Shown piece after piece: positions 25,201 through 32,900 of a stretch of DNA of 64,000 bases. The notes beneath the pieces were generated by a model, which did no database searches, was not told the DNA's origin, and worked only from the letters and a program-made list of their open reading frames with translations. Position 1 is the first letter of the stretch. Every line of letters begins with the position of its first letter. Made by a program: the position numbers and the translations under genes. The DNA lies in the NCBI GenBank assembly GCA_016715425.1, contig JADKAC010000008.1:45001-109000 (forward strand), read 5' to 3'. Source of the stretch: Bacteroidota bacterium (lineage in GTDB: Bacteria; Bacteroidota; Bacteroidia; Chitinophagales; BACL12).

Positions 25201-25540
25201 TGATTATGTATTCCGATTATTAGCATTTGAATATTTAGATCGTACAGATCTTGTGCATGTAGCACCGGAAGATATGGCGCAACATGAAAAAGCAACGCAT
25301 GAACTTTCTACGGAAACCATTGGAGATTTTCCTGTGAGCGAAAGGGTTATCAATAAAAACCCGGAAAAGACAGCAAGTGAATCAACGAAAAAATCTAATT
25401 ATAAAATAGATGCCCAAAGCGCTTCTAATAATAGTTTAATGGGCGATGCGCCTCCATGTCCAAATTGTGGACACACAACAATTCGAAATGGCACCTGTTA
25501 TAAGTGCTTGAATTGTGGCGAAAGCTTAGGATGTAGTTAA
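22256..25540 (+). CDS. nrdJ: Adenosylcobalamin-dependent (class II) ribonucleotide reductase
   Basis: Reduces ribonucleotides to deoxyribonucleotides using a B12-generated thiyl radical. In the 1094-residue protein the N-P-C390-S-E392 motif gives the radical Cys and Glu, with C181 (H-A-C-F-I-L) and C401 (T-A-C-N-L-A-S-L-N-L) as the redox pair. The P-T-G-T-I-G phosphate loop is near residue 590. A TSCPD-like domain occupies about 885-1010, and a C-terminal zinc ribbon (C-P-N-C-G ... C-Y-K-C-L-N-C-G) about 1068-1094 provides the re-reducing Cys tail. Length fits the long NrdJ group without an intein. No class I or III genes or nrdR are nearby, so this enzyme is likely oxygen-independent dNTP supply requiring cobalamin. 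Confidence 0.95.
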   Translation: MAKKETKHKGLEINRHFTREGISPFDMYEYEMRSSVIRNTTGDIVFEMNNVEVPKSWSQVATDILAQKYFRKAGVPKEDGSTGSESSIKQVAHRMANCWKQWGEDNGYFASATDAQIFYEEMAFMIVGQYAAPNSPQWFNTGLYSSYGIKGKPQGHYYVDQNTGEVKKSTSAYERPQPHACFILSVDDDLVNPGGIMDLWTREARIFKYGSGVGTNYSKIRGESEKLSGGGTSSGIMSFLKIGDAAAGAIKSGGTTRRAAKMVCLDLDHPEIESFIDWKVKEEDKVAALIAAGYSSDYEGEAYRTVAGQNSNNSLRIPNSFFKVLEENGEWELLARSTGKPMKEVNANELWDKIAYAAWRCADPGVQFDTTINEWHTCPQDGRINASNPCSEYMFLDNTACNLASLNLRKFFDSDKLIFDVQSLEHGCRLWTIVLEISVLMAQFPSKEVAKLSYDFRTLGLGFANIGSVLMISGIPYDSDKARAIAGAVSAIMTGTSYKTSAEMASVLGAFPGYERNKADMMRVMRNHRYAAYNAADNYEDLEIKPMGIDQKLCPDYMLKAACNAWDGALKLGEEFGYRNAQTTVIAPTGTIGLVMDCDTTGVEPDFALVKFKKLSGGGYFKIINQSIPLALKNLGYKDESITEIINYTKGIGTLKGAPYINYETLSHKGFTDAEILHLDNVVKHAFEIGFAFNIYTIGEVTLQRLGFKPEQYTDPGFNVLKALGFTTEQIELANKTICGTMTIEGAPVLQEKHYPVFDCANKCGKTGVRYILAQGHIKMMAAVQPFISGAISKTINLPNETNVDEIKSCYKLSWELGLKANALYRDGSKLSQPLSTKSDTKETSGTGAEHNWTADEVLEAAKSIIASSKDTIFKRQLSRVVERKKLPAKRSGFTQKAKVGGQTLFVRTGEYDDATLGEIFIDMHKEGAAFRSLVNCFAIAISIGLQYGVPLEEFVDKFTFTRFEPSGPVDHPNIKFSTSIVDYVFRLLAFEYLDRTDLVHVAPEDMAQHEKATHELSTETIGDFPVSERVINKNPEKTASESTKKSNYKIDAQSASNNSLMGDAPPCPNCGHTTIRNGTCYKCLNCGESLGCS

Positions 25541-25561
25541 TTGTCATCACCATCATAAAGT

Positions 25562-25594
25562 AAAAAACCGTTGGAGTTTCCAACGGTTTTTTTT
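25562..25594 (+). terminator. Rho-independent terminator after nrdJ
   Basis: Stem AAACCGTTGG / CCAACGGTTT with a short loop, followed by a T-run, 21 bases after the stop. Confidence 0.92.
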
Positions 25595-25624
25595 GATACT
25601 ACCATTTGCTATTGATTACTTTTG
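25592..25624 (+). promoter_or_regulatory. Promoter of the lipoprotein gene at 25646
   Basis: TTTG (25592-25595), 21-base spacer, then TACTTTTG (25617-25624), an exact TAnnTTTG box. The -33 element uses the last T-run of the preceding terminator. Confidence 0.5.
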
Positions 25625-25645
25625 TTTTAAAAAATAAAGAGAACT

Positions 25646-26035
25646 ATGTTTAAAAAAACCATATTAGGAGTGATTATTAGTTTGCTTTTAGTAGCATGCA
25701 CTGGCTATGGAAATCGTCTGGATTTTAATGGAGGTGAATTATATTATACTAAAGCTATTGATAAAGAAGAAGCCAATGCTCTGGGAAATTATTTGGTAGA
25801 ACAGAATTTTTTTTCTGGCGATAAAATATCTGTACAAATAGATAAAGTAGAAGAGGTGTATCAATTTAAAATGGTTTCAAAGGAGGATGCGGAGGCTAAT
25901 CCTGAAAACGTTACCAATGCGCAGTCGTTTGCCATGAGCTTATCCAATGAGGTTTTTAATGGCGCACCTGTAAATTTTTATTTTTGCGATTCCTATTTTA
26001 AAACAAAGCTGGAAATTCCATTTCCAATTCAATAG
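25646..26035 (+). CDS. Small hypothetical lipoprotein
   Basis: A 129-residue protein with an SPII signal (I-I-S-L-L-L-V-A-C, lipidated Cys18). The mature part is mixed alpha/beta with a central acidic helix (K-E-E-A-N-A-L-G-N-Y-L-V-E) and ends in F-P-I-Q. No known domain was recognised. It sits in its own transcription unit: terminator and promoter upstream, and the next gene 68 bases on with its own promoter-like box. Confidence 0.75.
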   Translation: MFKKTILGVIISLLLVACTGYGNRLDFNGGELYYTKAIDKEEANALGNYLVEQNFFSGDKISVQIDKVEEVYQFKMVSKEDAEANPENVTNAQSFAMSLSNEVFNGAPVNFYFCDSYFKTKLEIPFPIQ

Positions 26036-26103
26036 GCTTCTATTATGGTATCAAATAGATAACTCTATTACAATTAACTTTACATCAAAATCAAAGAAAA
26101 AAA

Positions 26104-26571
26104 ATGAAAAAAATAACCCTGCCAGTTTTAATTATCGGAACAATTTTAATGTTCACATCTTGTACTAAATCAAACAGCCCGGAAAAAACAGTAACCAGTT
26201 TTATCGAAGCAATAAATCAAAGAAATTGGGATGCTGCTAAAGCCAATTCCACAAAGGAAAGTGAAAGTATGTTAGATATGGTGAAAGGCTTTGCCGACAT
26301 GGTTCCGGATTCAGCTTATACTCCATTAAAATTTGAGATTATAAAAGAAAAGACCGTGGTTGATGGAGAGAAAGCTACTGTATATTCTAAAGATGAAAAT
26401 GGAAATGAAATGGCTTATCAGGTATTGCAAGTTGACGGAAAATGGAAAGTAAATTTTACCATGGAAGCAATTATGGGAGATATGAAAACTGAAGATATTC
26501 TGGACGAAGCGATGGATTCCATGTCGGAAACAATGGAGTCAACAGAAGTAGAGACAGATACAATGAAATAA
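26104..26571 (+). CDS. DUF4878-like lipoprotein
   Basis: A 155-residue lipoprotein (signal ending L-M-F-T-S-C, Cys20). The mature part starts S-P-E-K-T-V-T-S-F-I-E-A-I-N-Q-R-N-W-D-A-A, the pattern of NTF2/DUF4878 folds, and continues with the strand pair G-E-K-A-T-V-Y-S and Q-V-D-G-K-W-K-V-N. The tail is very acidic and methionine-rich. Such proteins are small ligand-binding or scaffold domains at the cell surface or in the periplasm. Substrate is unknown. A TTAACTTTA sequence 34-42 bases upstream is a one-mismatch -7 box. Confidence 0.75.
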   Translation: MKKITLPVLIIGTILMFTSCTKSNSPEKTVTSFIEAINQRNWDAAKANSTKESESMLDMVKGFADMVPDSAYTPLKFEIIKEKTVVDGEKATVYSKDENGNEMAYQVLQVDGKWKVNFTMEAIMGDMKTEDILDEAMDSMSETMESTEVETDTMK

Positions 26572-26594
26572 TTTTTTTTTAAATTACATAATCA

Positions 26595-26620
26595 GAAACC
26601 CGCTCCTTCGAGTGGGTTTC
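26595..26620 (+). terminator. Hairpin terminator after the DUF4878-like gene
   Basis: GAAACCC and GGGTTTC pair around a CTCCTTCGAG loop region, followed by TTAATTTAT. Confidence 0.75.
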
Positions 26621-26748
26621 TTAATTTATACCCTTTGCAAATACCTTTTATGGAATGGAAAGTAAATATCATCTAACCCCTGAAGTATTTTGGAAACATG
26701 TATTCGTTAAATTACGTTACCTGCGCACCTTTAAAAACATTAATGCGT

Positions 26749-26756
26749 TAAGTTTG
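26749..26756 (+). promoter_or_regulatory. -7 element for the DUF4175 operon
   Basis: TAAGTTTG matches TAnnTTTG exactly and ends 10 bases before the ATG at 26767. Confidence 0.5.
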
Positions 26757-26766
26757 TCAAATCAAT

Positions 26767-29700
26767 ATGTCGGAAAATAATTATACCCTGCTATTATCGA
26801 AACTCGATGAGTTTATTAGAAAGTATTATATCAATAAGCTGCTGCGTGGCAGTTTATATTTAATAGCAGTTGGATTAAGCGTATATCTTATTTTAAGTTA
26901 TACAGAATACAATCTTTATCTGTCCACCCTTATTCGAAAAATTGTTTTTTATGGATTTATAATTTCATTTGCTTATTTGCTGTATATATGGATTATTGAT
27001 CCTTTGCGAAAATATTATCGCTTAGGAAAAACAATTAATTATAAAACAGCATCGCAAATTATTGGTCAGCACTTTGGCGAAGTAGAAGATAGGTTAATGA
27101 ATATATTAGAACTTCATGATCAGCAAAATGAATCTACAAGCAAGGTATTAATTGAAGCGAGTATTAATCAAAAGATAGAAAAAATAAAACCTGTTCCATT
27201 TGCAAAAGCAATTGATTTAAAAAAGAATAAAAAGTATTTGCGATATGCATTACCGCCTTTTGCAATTTTTATATTTTTATTATTTGCTGCACCTAATATT
27301 CTCAGAGATAGTAACTATCGTTTTCTAAATAACAATGTTGCATTTGAAAAACAAGCCCCTTTTCAATTTAATATTACGAATGAAAAACTTGAAGTAGTAC
27401 AGTATGATGATTACACTGTAGAAGTAAAAATTACAGGCTCTGCGTTACCGGCTTCTGTAAACCTAATTACAGATAATGGCAGTTATACAATGATTAAAAA
27501 TGCATCCAATACTTTTACCTATACATTCAATAAAGTACCAAAAGATATTCAATTCAGATTTGCTGCTACCGGATTTGAAAGTAAGCCCTATTTACTTACA
27601 ACAATTCCCAAACCTCTTCTCGTAAATTTTGATGTAACCCTTACGTATCCTGCATATACCCGGAAAAAATCTGAAGTAATTAAAAATACAGGCGACCTTG
27701 TTATTCCAGAAGGTACACAACTTCAATGGACATTTAATACAGATAATACTCAGCGGGTTGAAATGCTGTTTCCCAATCTTAAAACTGATGCAAACCTAAA
27801 AGATAAAAACACTTTCAGCTATACTTATACTGCAAATGAAAATGTATTTTATAAGATAGGAATGGCAAATGAAAAATTATATAACACCGATACATTACAA
27901 TATCAATTAACAGTAATCCCTGATGCATATCCACAAATCACTGTGCAGCAATTTAAAGATTCTCTGGATGATAAATACTTTTATTTTTTGGGTGAAATAA
28001 GTGATGATTATGGATTTTCTAAATTAAATTTTTATTACAAAGTAGAAACACAGGATAAGAACAATGAATTAATAACCCGTGATGAAAAATCTGAAAAAAT
28101 AAATTACACCAATGTAGGTCTTCGCAATCCTTTCACCTATGCGTATGATCTTCGTCAAAACAATTTGCAACCTGGTGATAGAATTACATATTATTTTGAA
28201 ATATGGGATAATGATGGTTTACATGGAGCAAAATCAACACGATCTCTGCCAATGCAATTTATTGTTCCAACAATAGAAGAATTGCAAGAAATAAAAGATG
28301 AGCAAAATGCAGATTTAAAAAATGCAATGCAGAGTACATTGAGCGAAATGGAAAATATTCGTAATCAAACTAACGAGCTTCAAGATAAATTTTTGGAGAA
28401 AAAAGAATTGAATTGGGAAGATAGAAAACAAGTTGAAGATTTGCTAAAGCGCCAACAAAATTTGCAAGAACAGGTAAAAGAAATGCAAAGCGGCTATAAG
28501 GAAAATATTTCCAAACAAAAAGAATATCTGCAACCGGATGAAAAAATATTAGAGAAGCAACAACAATTAGATGAATTATTTCAAAGTGTGCTTACTGAGG
28601 AAATGCAGAAGCTGATGGAAGAAATTCAAAAGTTATTGGAACAAATGAATAAAGAACAATCTCTTGAAGAATTAAAAAAGATGGATATGTCTAACCAACA
28701 ATTGGAGCAGGAGTTGGATAGAATGTTAGAATTATTTAAGCAGATGGAAATGGACCAAAAGCTTCAGGAAACTATTGACAAACTAGATCAGCTTAGTAAA
28801 GAGCAGGAACAATTGAGTGAAGAAACACTGGATAAAAATTCAGATCAGAAACAAAGCATTGATAATCAGGAAGATATAAATAAAAAATTTGAAGATATCC
28901 AAAAAGATTTAGATAAATTAAATGAGATGAATCAAGAGCTTGAAAAGCCAAAGAATATGGAAGATTCTCAAAACTCTGAAGAACAAATTCAAAAAGATTT
29001 ACAAAATAGTAGTGAGCAATTAGATCAAAAGAAAAACAAGCAAGCAAGTCAAAGTCAAAAAAGTGCCGCAAGTGGAATGCAAGAGATGGCAAAAAAAATG
29101 CAGTCGCAAATGAATCAAGGAGCAATGGAACAAAAGCAGGAAGACATGAATGCCTTGATGAGATTATTAGATAACTTAATAAAGTTATCAATTGACCAGG
29201 AAGATTTGATTTATGAATCTGCAGAAGTGAGGGTGAATAATCCCCGTTATATTGAGTTGATGGCTGAACAGCAAAAGATAAAAGAAGATACCAAAATAGT
29301 AGAAGATAGCCTTATAGCATTAAGCAAAAGAGTATATGAAATCAGCAGTTTTGTTACCCGTGAAATTGGTGAGGTGAATTCAAACCTTGATAAAACTATA
29401 AATGCCATGAGCGAGCGGCAAACACCTCAAGCTGCAATGTATCAGCAATATACAATGACTGGTTATAATAATCTGGCTTTGATGTTGGACGAAGTAATGC
29501 AACAAATGCAAGAGCAAATGGCACAATCAATGCCCGGCTCACAAATGTGTCAAAAGCCTGGTGGTGATTCCCAACTCCCAACTATGGGTGAAATGCAAAA
29601 ACAACTAAATGAGCAGTTAAAGAAATTAAAAGGGCAAAATGATAAAGGCCAGCTTCCTGATAAACAAGGAATGAGTCAGCAATTAGCTGAAATGGCAGCA

Positions 29701-30108
29701 CAACAAGCTGCAATTCGAGAGGCATTGCAAAAAATGGCTCAGGAGCTAGGCGGTGGAAATACCGAAGATGGAAAACTAGCCAAGCAACTTCAGGATTTAG
29801 CAAATAAAATGGATCAGACGGAAGAAGATATAGTAAATAAACAAATTACAGAGCAAACACTTAAGCGACAAGAAGATATCTTGACAAGACTATTAGAAGC
29901 TTCCGATGCAGAGAGGGAAAGAAAAACAGATAATGAACGACAAAGTAATACAGCTGCAGAAATTAGTCGACAAACGCCCCTTGAAATTGAAGACTATTTA
30001 AAGAAAAGAAAAGCAGAAATAGATTTATACAAAACAATTTCACCCGAATTGAAACCTTTTTATAAAAATCTGGTAGAAGTTTACTTTAGCAAAATAAGCT
30101 TTGAATAA
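26767..30108 (+). CDS. DUF4175 family membrane/coiled-coil protein
   Basis: A 1113-residue protein. Two or three transmembrane helices lie at about residues 24-44, 54-78 and 157-175. A periplasmic Ig-like region follows (about 190-500), then a very long Gln/Lys/Glu/Met-rich helical stretch (about 505-1080) of coiled-coil type, ending in a conserved C-terminal segment I-E-D-Y-L-K-K-R-K-A-E. This is the layout of the Bacteroidota-specific DUF4175 family, whose function is unknown. It heads a run of genes (RsbW-like ATPase, ybeY, mnmG) with 2 bases to the next ORF. The coiled coil has biased composition, which produces shadow ORFs on the other strand. Confidence 0.88.
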   Translation: MSENNYTLLLSKLDEFIRKYYINKLLRGSLYLIAVGLSVYLILSYTEYNLYLSTLIRKIVFYGFIISFAYLLYIWIIDPLRKYYRLGKTINYKTASQIIGQHFGEVEDRLMNILELHDQQNESTSKVLIEASINQKIEKIKPVPFAKAIDLKKNKKYLRYALPPFAIFIFLLFAAPNILRDSNYRFLNNNVAFEKQAPFQFNITNEKLEVVQYDDYTVEVKITGSALPASVNLITDNGSYTMIKNASNTFTYTFNKVPKDIQFRFAATGFESKPYLLTTIPKPLLVNFDVTLTYPAYTRKKSEVIKNTGDLVIPEGTQLQWTFNTDNTQRVEMLFPNLKTDANLKDKNTFSYTYTANENVFYKIGMANEKLYNTDTLQYQLTVIPDAYPQITVQQFKDSLDDKYFYFLGEISDDYGFSKLNFYYKVETQDKNNELITRDEKSEKINYTNVGLRNPFTYAYDLRQNNLQPGDRITYYFEIWDNDGLHGAKSTRSLPMQFIVPTIEELQEIKDEQNADLKNAMQSTLSEMENIRNQTNELQDKFLEKKELNWEDRKQVEDLLKRQQNLQEQVKEMQSGYKENISKQKEYLQPDEKILEKQQQLDELFQSVLTEEMQKLMEEIQKLLEQMNKEQSLEELKKMDMSNQQLEQELDRMLELFKQMEMDQKLQETIDKLDQLSKEQEQLSEETLDKNSDQKQSIDNQEDINKKFEDIQKDLDKLNEMNQELEKPKNMEDSQNSEEQIQKDLQNSSEQLDQKKNKQASQSQKSAASGMQEMAKKMQSQMNQGAMEQKQEDMNALMRLLDNLIKLSIDQEDLIYESAEVRVNNPRYIELMAEQQKIKEDTKIVEDSLIALSKRVYEISSFVTREIGEVNSNLDKTINAMSERQTPQAAMYQQYTMTGYNNLALMLDEVMQQMQEQMAQSMPGSQMCQKPGGDSQLPTMGEMQKQLNEQLKKLKGQNDKGQLPDKQGMSQQLAEMAAQQAAIREALQKMAQELGGGNTEDGKLAKQLQDLANKMDQTEEDIVNKQITEQTLKRQEDILTRLLEASDAERERKTDNERQSNTAAEISRQTPLEIEDYLKKRKAEIDLYKTISPELKPFYKNLVEVYFSKISFE

Positions 30109-30110
30109 AT

Positions 30111-30527
30111 ATGCAAATTGGTGAAGAACTTATAGAAAAAGAAATACTCATAGAATCCTGTTCAAATGGTGTTTTAGAGGTAGAATCATTTATAGATGAA
30201 TTTCGTCAAAACAATAAGATTGATGATGAAATATTTGGAAATATTTTAGTTGCTGTAACAGAAGCGGTTAATAATGCGATTATTCATGGTAATAAAATGG
30301 ATAAGAGCAAATCAGTACGATTAGTAATCCGAAAAAGAAGAAACGTTGTTACTTGTAATATTAAAGATGAAGGAAATGGATTTGATTATAACAATTTGCC
30401 AGATCCAACCGCTCCCGAAAATATTGAATGCTTAGGAGGTAGAGGCGTTTTTCTCATGAAACATTTAGCTGACCTAGTAGTTTTTTCTAGTGACGGTAGT
30501 AATGTAGAAATTCAATTTAGAGTGTAA
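30111..30527 (+). CDS. RsbW/SpoIIAB-like ATP-binding (anti-sigma-factor-type) protein
   Basis: A 138-residue GHKL ATPase of the HATPase_c_2 group. The N box is E-A-V-N-N-A-I-I-H-G-N near residue 46, the G1 box D-E-G-N-G-F-D near 87 and the G2 box G-G-R-G-V-F-L-M near 111. Such proteins are serine kinases that bind sigma factors or STAS anti-anti-sigma partners. No STAS protein, sigma factor or PP2C phosphatase is encoded in the window. It lies 2 bases after DUF4175 and its stop overlaps the ybeY start (TAATG). The cluster is recurrent in Bacteroidota, as I recall. Confidence 0.88.
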   Translation: MQIGEELIEKEILIESCSNGVLEVESFIDEFRQNNKIDDEIFGNILVAVTEAVNNAIIHGNKMDKSKSVRLVIRKRRNVVTCNIKDEGNGFDYNNLPDPTAPENIECLGGRGVFLMKHLADLVVFSSDGSNVEIQFRV

Positions 30528-30961
30528 TGCCCATTATTGTATTCAATGAAATTTATCCTGGATTTCAATTAAAAAATAAGACAAAAGTTAAAGCCTGGAT
30601 TCTAGAAGTAATCTCCAAACATGGAAAATCCTGTAAAGAATTACAATTCTTTTTTTGTGATGATGAATTTCTGTTAGCCTTAAATCAAGAATATTTAAAG
30701 CACAACACATTTACCGATATCATCACATTTAATTACAATCAGGGTAATACCATTTCTGGTGAAATTTATATTAGCATAGATAGAGTTATTGAAAATGCAA
30801 CAAATTATGAAAAATCTTTTATTAATGAGTTGTGTCGAGTTATTATACATGGCATTTTACATTTATTGGGTTTTAATGATATAACAGAGGATGAACAACA
30901 ATATATTAAACAAAAAGAAGATTCTATGCTTGAACTGCTTCCGATAAGCAGTTTCATGTGA
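30527..30961 (+). CDS. ybeY: Endoribonuclease YbeY (rRNA maturation)
   Basis: A 144-residue single-strand endoribonuclease involved in 16S rRNA 3' maturation and ribosome quality control. The UPF0054 motif is H-G-I-L-H-L-L-G-F-N-D near residues 105-115. The first two zinc-ligand His are present, but the usual third His (H-G-x-L-H-L-x-G-Y-D-H) is replaced by Asp, as I recall is common in this phylum. The T-F-T-D-I-I-T-F-N-Y segment is also typical. It starts on the last base of the preceding stop (TAATG). Its final codons contain a parS-like sequence. Confidence 0.9.
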   Translation: MPIIVFNEIYPGFQLKNKTKVKAWILEVISKHGKSCKELQFFFCDDEFLLALNQEYLKHNTFTDIITFNYNQGNTISGEIYISIDRVIENATNYEKSFINELCRVIIHGILHLLGFNDITEDEQQYIKQKEDSMLELLPISSFM

Positions 30962-31004
30962 AACTAAATATCAGATATTTTATGGTTGTGTTCCATGTGA
31001 AACA
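30950..31004. promoter_or_regulatory. Two parS-like ParB-binding sites
   Basis: AGTTTCATGTGAAACT (30950-30965, overlapping the end of ybeY) and TGTTCCATGTGAAACA (30989-31004). The second differs by one base from the bacterial consensus TGTTnCACGTGAAACA; the first keeps the inner GTTTCA-GTGAAAC. Centres are 39 bases apart, both with a CATGTG core, directly upstream of mnmG (gidA). Confidence 0.65.
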
Positions 31005-31025
31005 ACATTCCAATTATGTTTATTT

Positions 31026-31033
31026 TACCTTTG
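31026..31033 (+). promoter_or_regulatory. -7 element for mnmG
   Basis: TACCTTTG is an exact TAnnTTTG match. It ends four bases before the GTG start at 31038, implying a leaderless or near-leaderless mRNA. Confidence 0.5.
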
Positions 31034-31037
31034 TAGC

Positions 31038-32900
31038 GTGTTTAAAGAATATGATATAATTGTAGTAGGGGCAGGGCACGCTGGCTGTGAAGCTGCTGCA
31101 GCTGCCGCTAATTTAGGTTCATCTGTTTTATTGGTTACGATGAATATGCAGACAATTGCCCAAATGTCCTGTAATCCTGCAATGGGCGGTGTAGCAAAAG
31201 GTCAAATAGTTCGGGAAATTGATGCACTTGGTGGCTATTCAGGTATTGTTACTGATAGAACAGCTATTCAATTTCGAATGTTAAATAAATCTAAAGGTCC
31301 TGCAATGTGGAGTCCTAGGGCTCAAAGCGATCGGTTATTATTTGCAAAAGAATGGCGGGAAATGCTAGAACAAACTCCCCTGGTTGATTTTTGGCAAGAT
31401 ACAGTAAGTGGCTTAATTGTAAAAGAAGGTAGAATAAAAGGAGTGAAAACTACAATGGGTTTATCTATAAATTGTAAAGCTCTTGTTTTAACTAATGGTA
31501 CCTTTCTTAATGGTTTAATACATATTGGTACAAAGCAATTTGGTGGAGGTCGAGTTGCAGAAAAAGCTGTATCTGGCATAACTGAACAATTACAAGAACT
31601 TGGTTTTGAAAGCGGTCGAATGAAAACCGGTACACCTCCTAGAGTAGATGGAAGAAGCCTTGATTACATGTTAATGGAAGAACAATTTGGTGACACAGAA
31701 ACAGGGAAGTTTTCATTCACTGATACTAAAGCTCTTCAAAAACAAAGAAGTTGTTTTGTTACCTATACCTCACAAGAAGTACATGATGAGTTGCGAAAAG
31801 GTTTTGATGACTCGCCAATGTTCTCTGGCAGAATAAAGGGGCCAGGCCCCAGATATTGTCCTTCCATTGAGGATAAGATAGATAGATTTTCATCAAAAGA
31901 CAGACATCAAATTTTCGTGGAACCGGAAGGTTGGAATACCGTGGAAGTATATGTTAATGGGTTTTCTACTTCACTTCCTGAAAATATTCAATTATCCGCT
32001 TTACAGAAAATAAAAGGATTTGAAAATGTAAAAATGTTCAGACCGGGTTACGCTATAGAATATGACTATTTTCCACCGGTACAATTAGAACATACTCTTC
32101 AAACAAGACTTATTAAAAATCTATTTTTTGCCGGACAAATCAATGGGACTACAGGATATGAAGAAGCCGCCTGTCAAGGAATAATTGCAGGTATTAATGC
32201 ACATCAATCAATTAATGACAAACCTTCTTTTTCCATTAAAAGATCTGAAGGATATATAGGAGTATTAATAGATGATCTTATTAATAAAGGCACAAAAGAA
32301 CCCTATAGAATGTTTACCTCAAGGGCAGAATTTAGAGTACTATTAAGACAAGATAATGCAGATATAAGACTTACTCAAAAATCCTTTGAATTAGGTCTGG
32401 CAGATAGTTCTCGAATGGAGAAGGTAACTGGAAAAATTAAACTTACTGCTGATCTAATAAATTTTTTAAAAGTTATTTCTATAAGCCCCGACCAAATTAA
32501 TGGTATCTTAAATTTAAAAGATTCCGCCCCTATCAATCAAAAAACTAAACTTGCAGCTATTATTTCACGACCGCATTTACATATCTCAGATCTCTTTAAT
32601 ATAAATGCAACAATAGCTGAAAAATTAGAAAGCTTTGAAAAGGAAATTATAGAACAAGCGGAAATTAATATCAAGTATGAAGGATACATTCAAAAAGAGA
32701 GAGAACAAGTCGAAAAAATGTTACGCTTAGAGAATGTTGCTATCCATCAAACACTTGATTATAATAAACTTACATCACTCTCAAATGAAGCAAGAGAAAA
32801 GCTTACTGCTATTAAACCAAGAACTCTTGGACAAGCAAGCAGAATTAGCGGAGTTTCGCCTTCGGATATTTCAGTATTAATGGTTTATATGGGCAGATGA
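31038..32900 (+). CDS. mnmG: tRNA uridine-5-carboxymethylaminomethyl synthesis enzyme MnmG (GidA)
   Basis: FAD-dependent subunit of the MnmE-MnmG complex that modifies U34 of tRNAs. The 620-residue protein starts at GTG (M-F-K-E-Y-D), because the FAD-binding G-A-G-H-A-G motif follows at residues 11-16. The C-N-P-A-M-G-G-V-A-K-G signature is near 45, R-M-K-T-G-T-P-P-R near 195, and the helical C-terminal MnmE/tRNA-binding domain covers about 450-620. The E-A-A-C-Q-G-I motif with its conserved Cys is near 378. Length is standard. mnmE is not in the window. It sits beside parS-like sites and overlaps the next ORF by four bases. Confidence 0.95.
   Translation: MFKEYDIIVVGAGHAGCEAAAAAANLGSSVLLVTMNMQTIAQMSCNPAMGGVAKGQIVREIDALGGYSGIVTDRTAIQFRMLNKSKGPAMWSPRAQSDRLLFAKEWREMLEQTPLVDFWQDTVSGLIVKEGRIKGVKTTMGLSINCKALVLTNGTFLNGLIHIGTKQFGGGRVAEKAVSGITEQLQELGFESGRMKTGTPPRVDGRSLDYMLMEEQFGDTETGKFSFTDTKALQKQRSCFVTYTSQEVHDELRKGFDDSPMFSGRIKGPGPRYCPSIEDKIDRFSSKDRHQIFVEPEGWNTVEVYVNGFSTSLPENIQLSALQKIKGFENVKMFRPGYAIEYDYFPPVQLEHTLQTRLIKNLFFAGQINGTTGYEEAACQGIIAGINAHQSINDKPSFSIKRSEGYIGVLIDDLINKGTKEPYRMFTSRAEFRVLLRQDNADIRLTQKSFELGLADSSRMEKVTGKIKLTADLINFLKVISISPDQINGILNLKDSAPINQKTKLAAIISRPHLHISDLFNINATIAEKLESFEKEIIEQAEINIKYEGYIQKEREQVEKMLRLENVAIHQTLDYNKLTSLSNEAREKLTAIKPRTLGQASRISGVSPSDISVLMVYMGR

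Noticed and set aside
28793..29803. Minus-strand ORFs opposite DUF4175
   Set aside because: They are antisense shadows of the Gln/Lys-rich coiled coil and have low-complexity composition.
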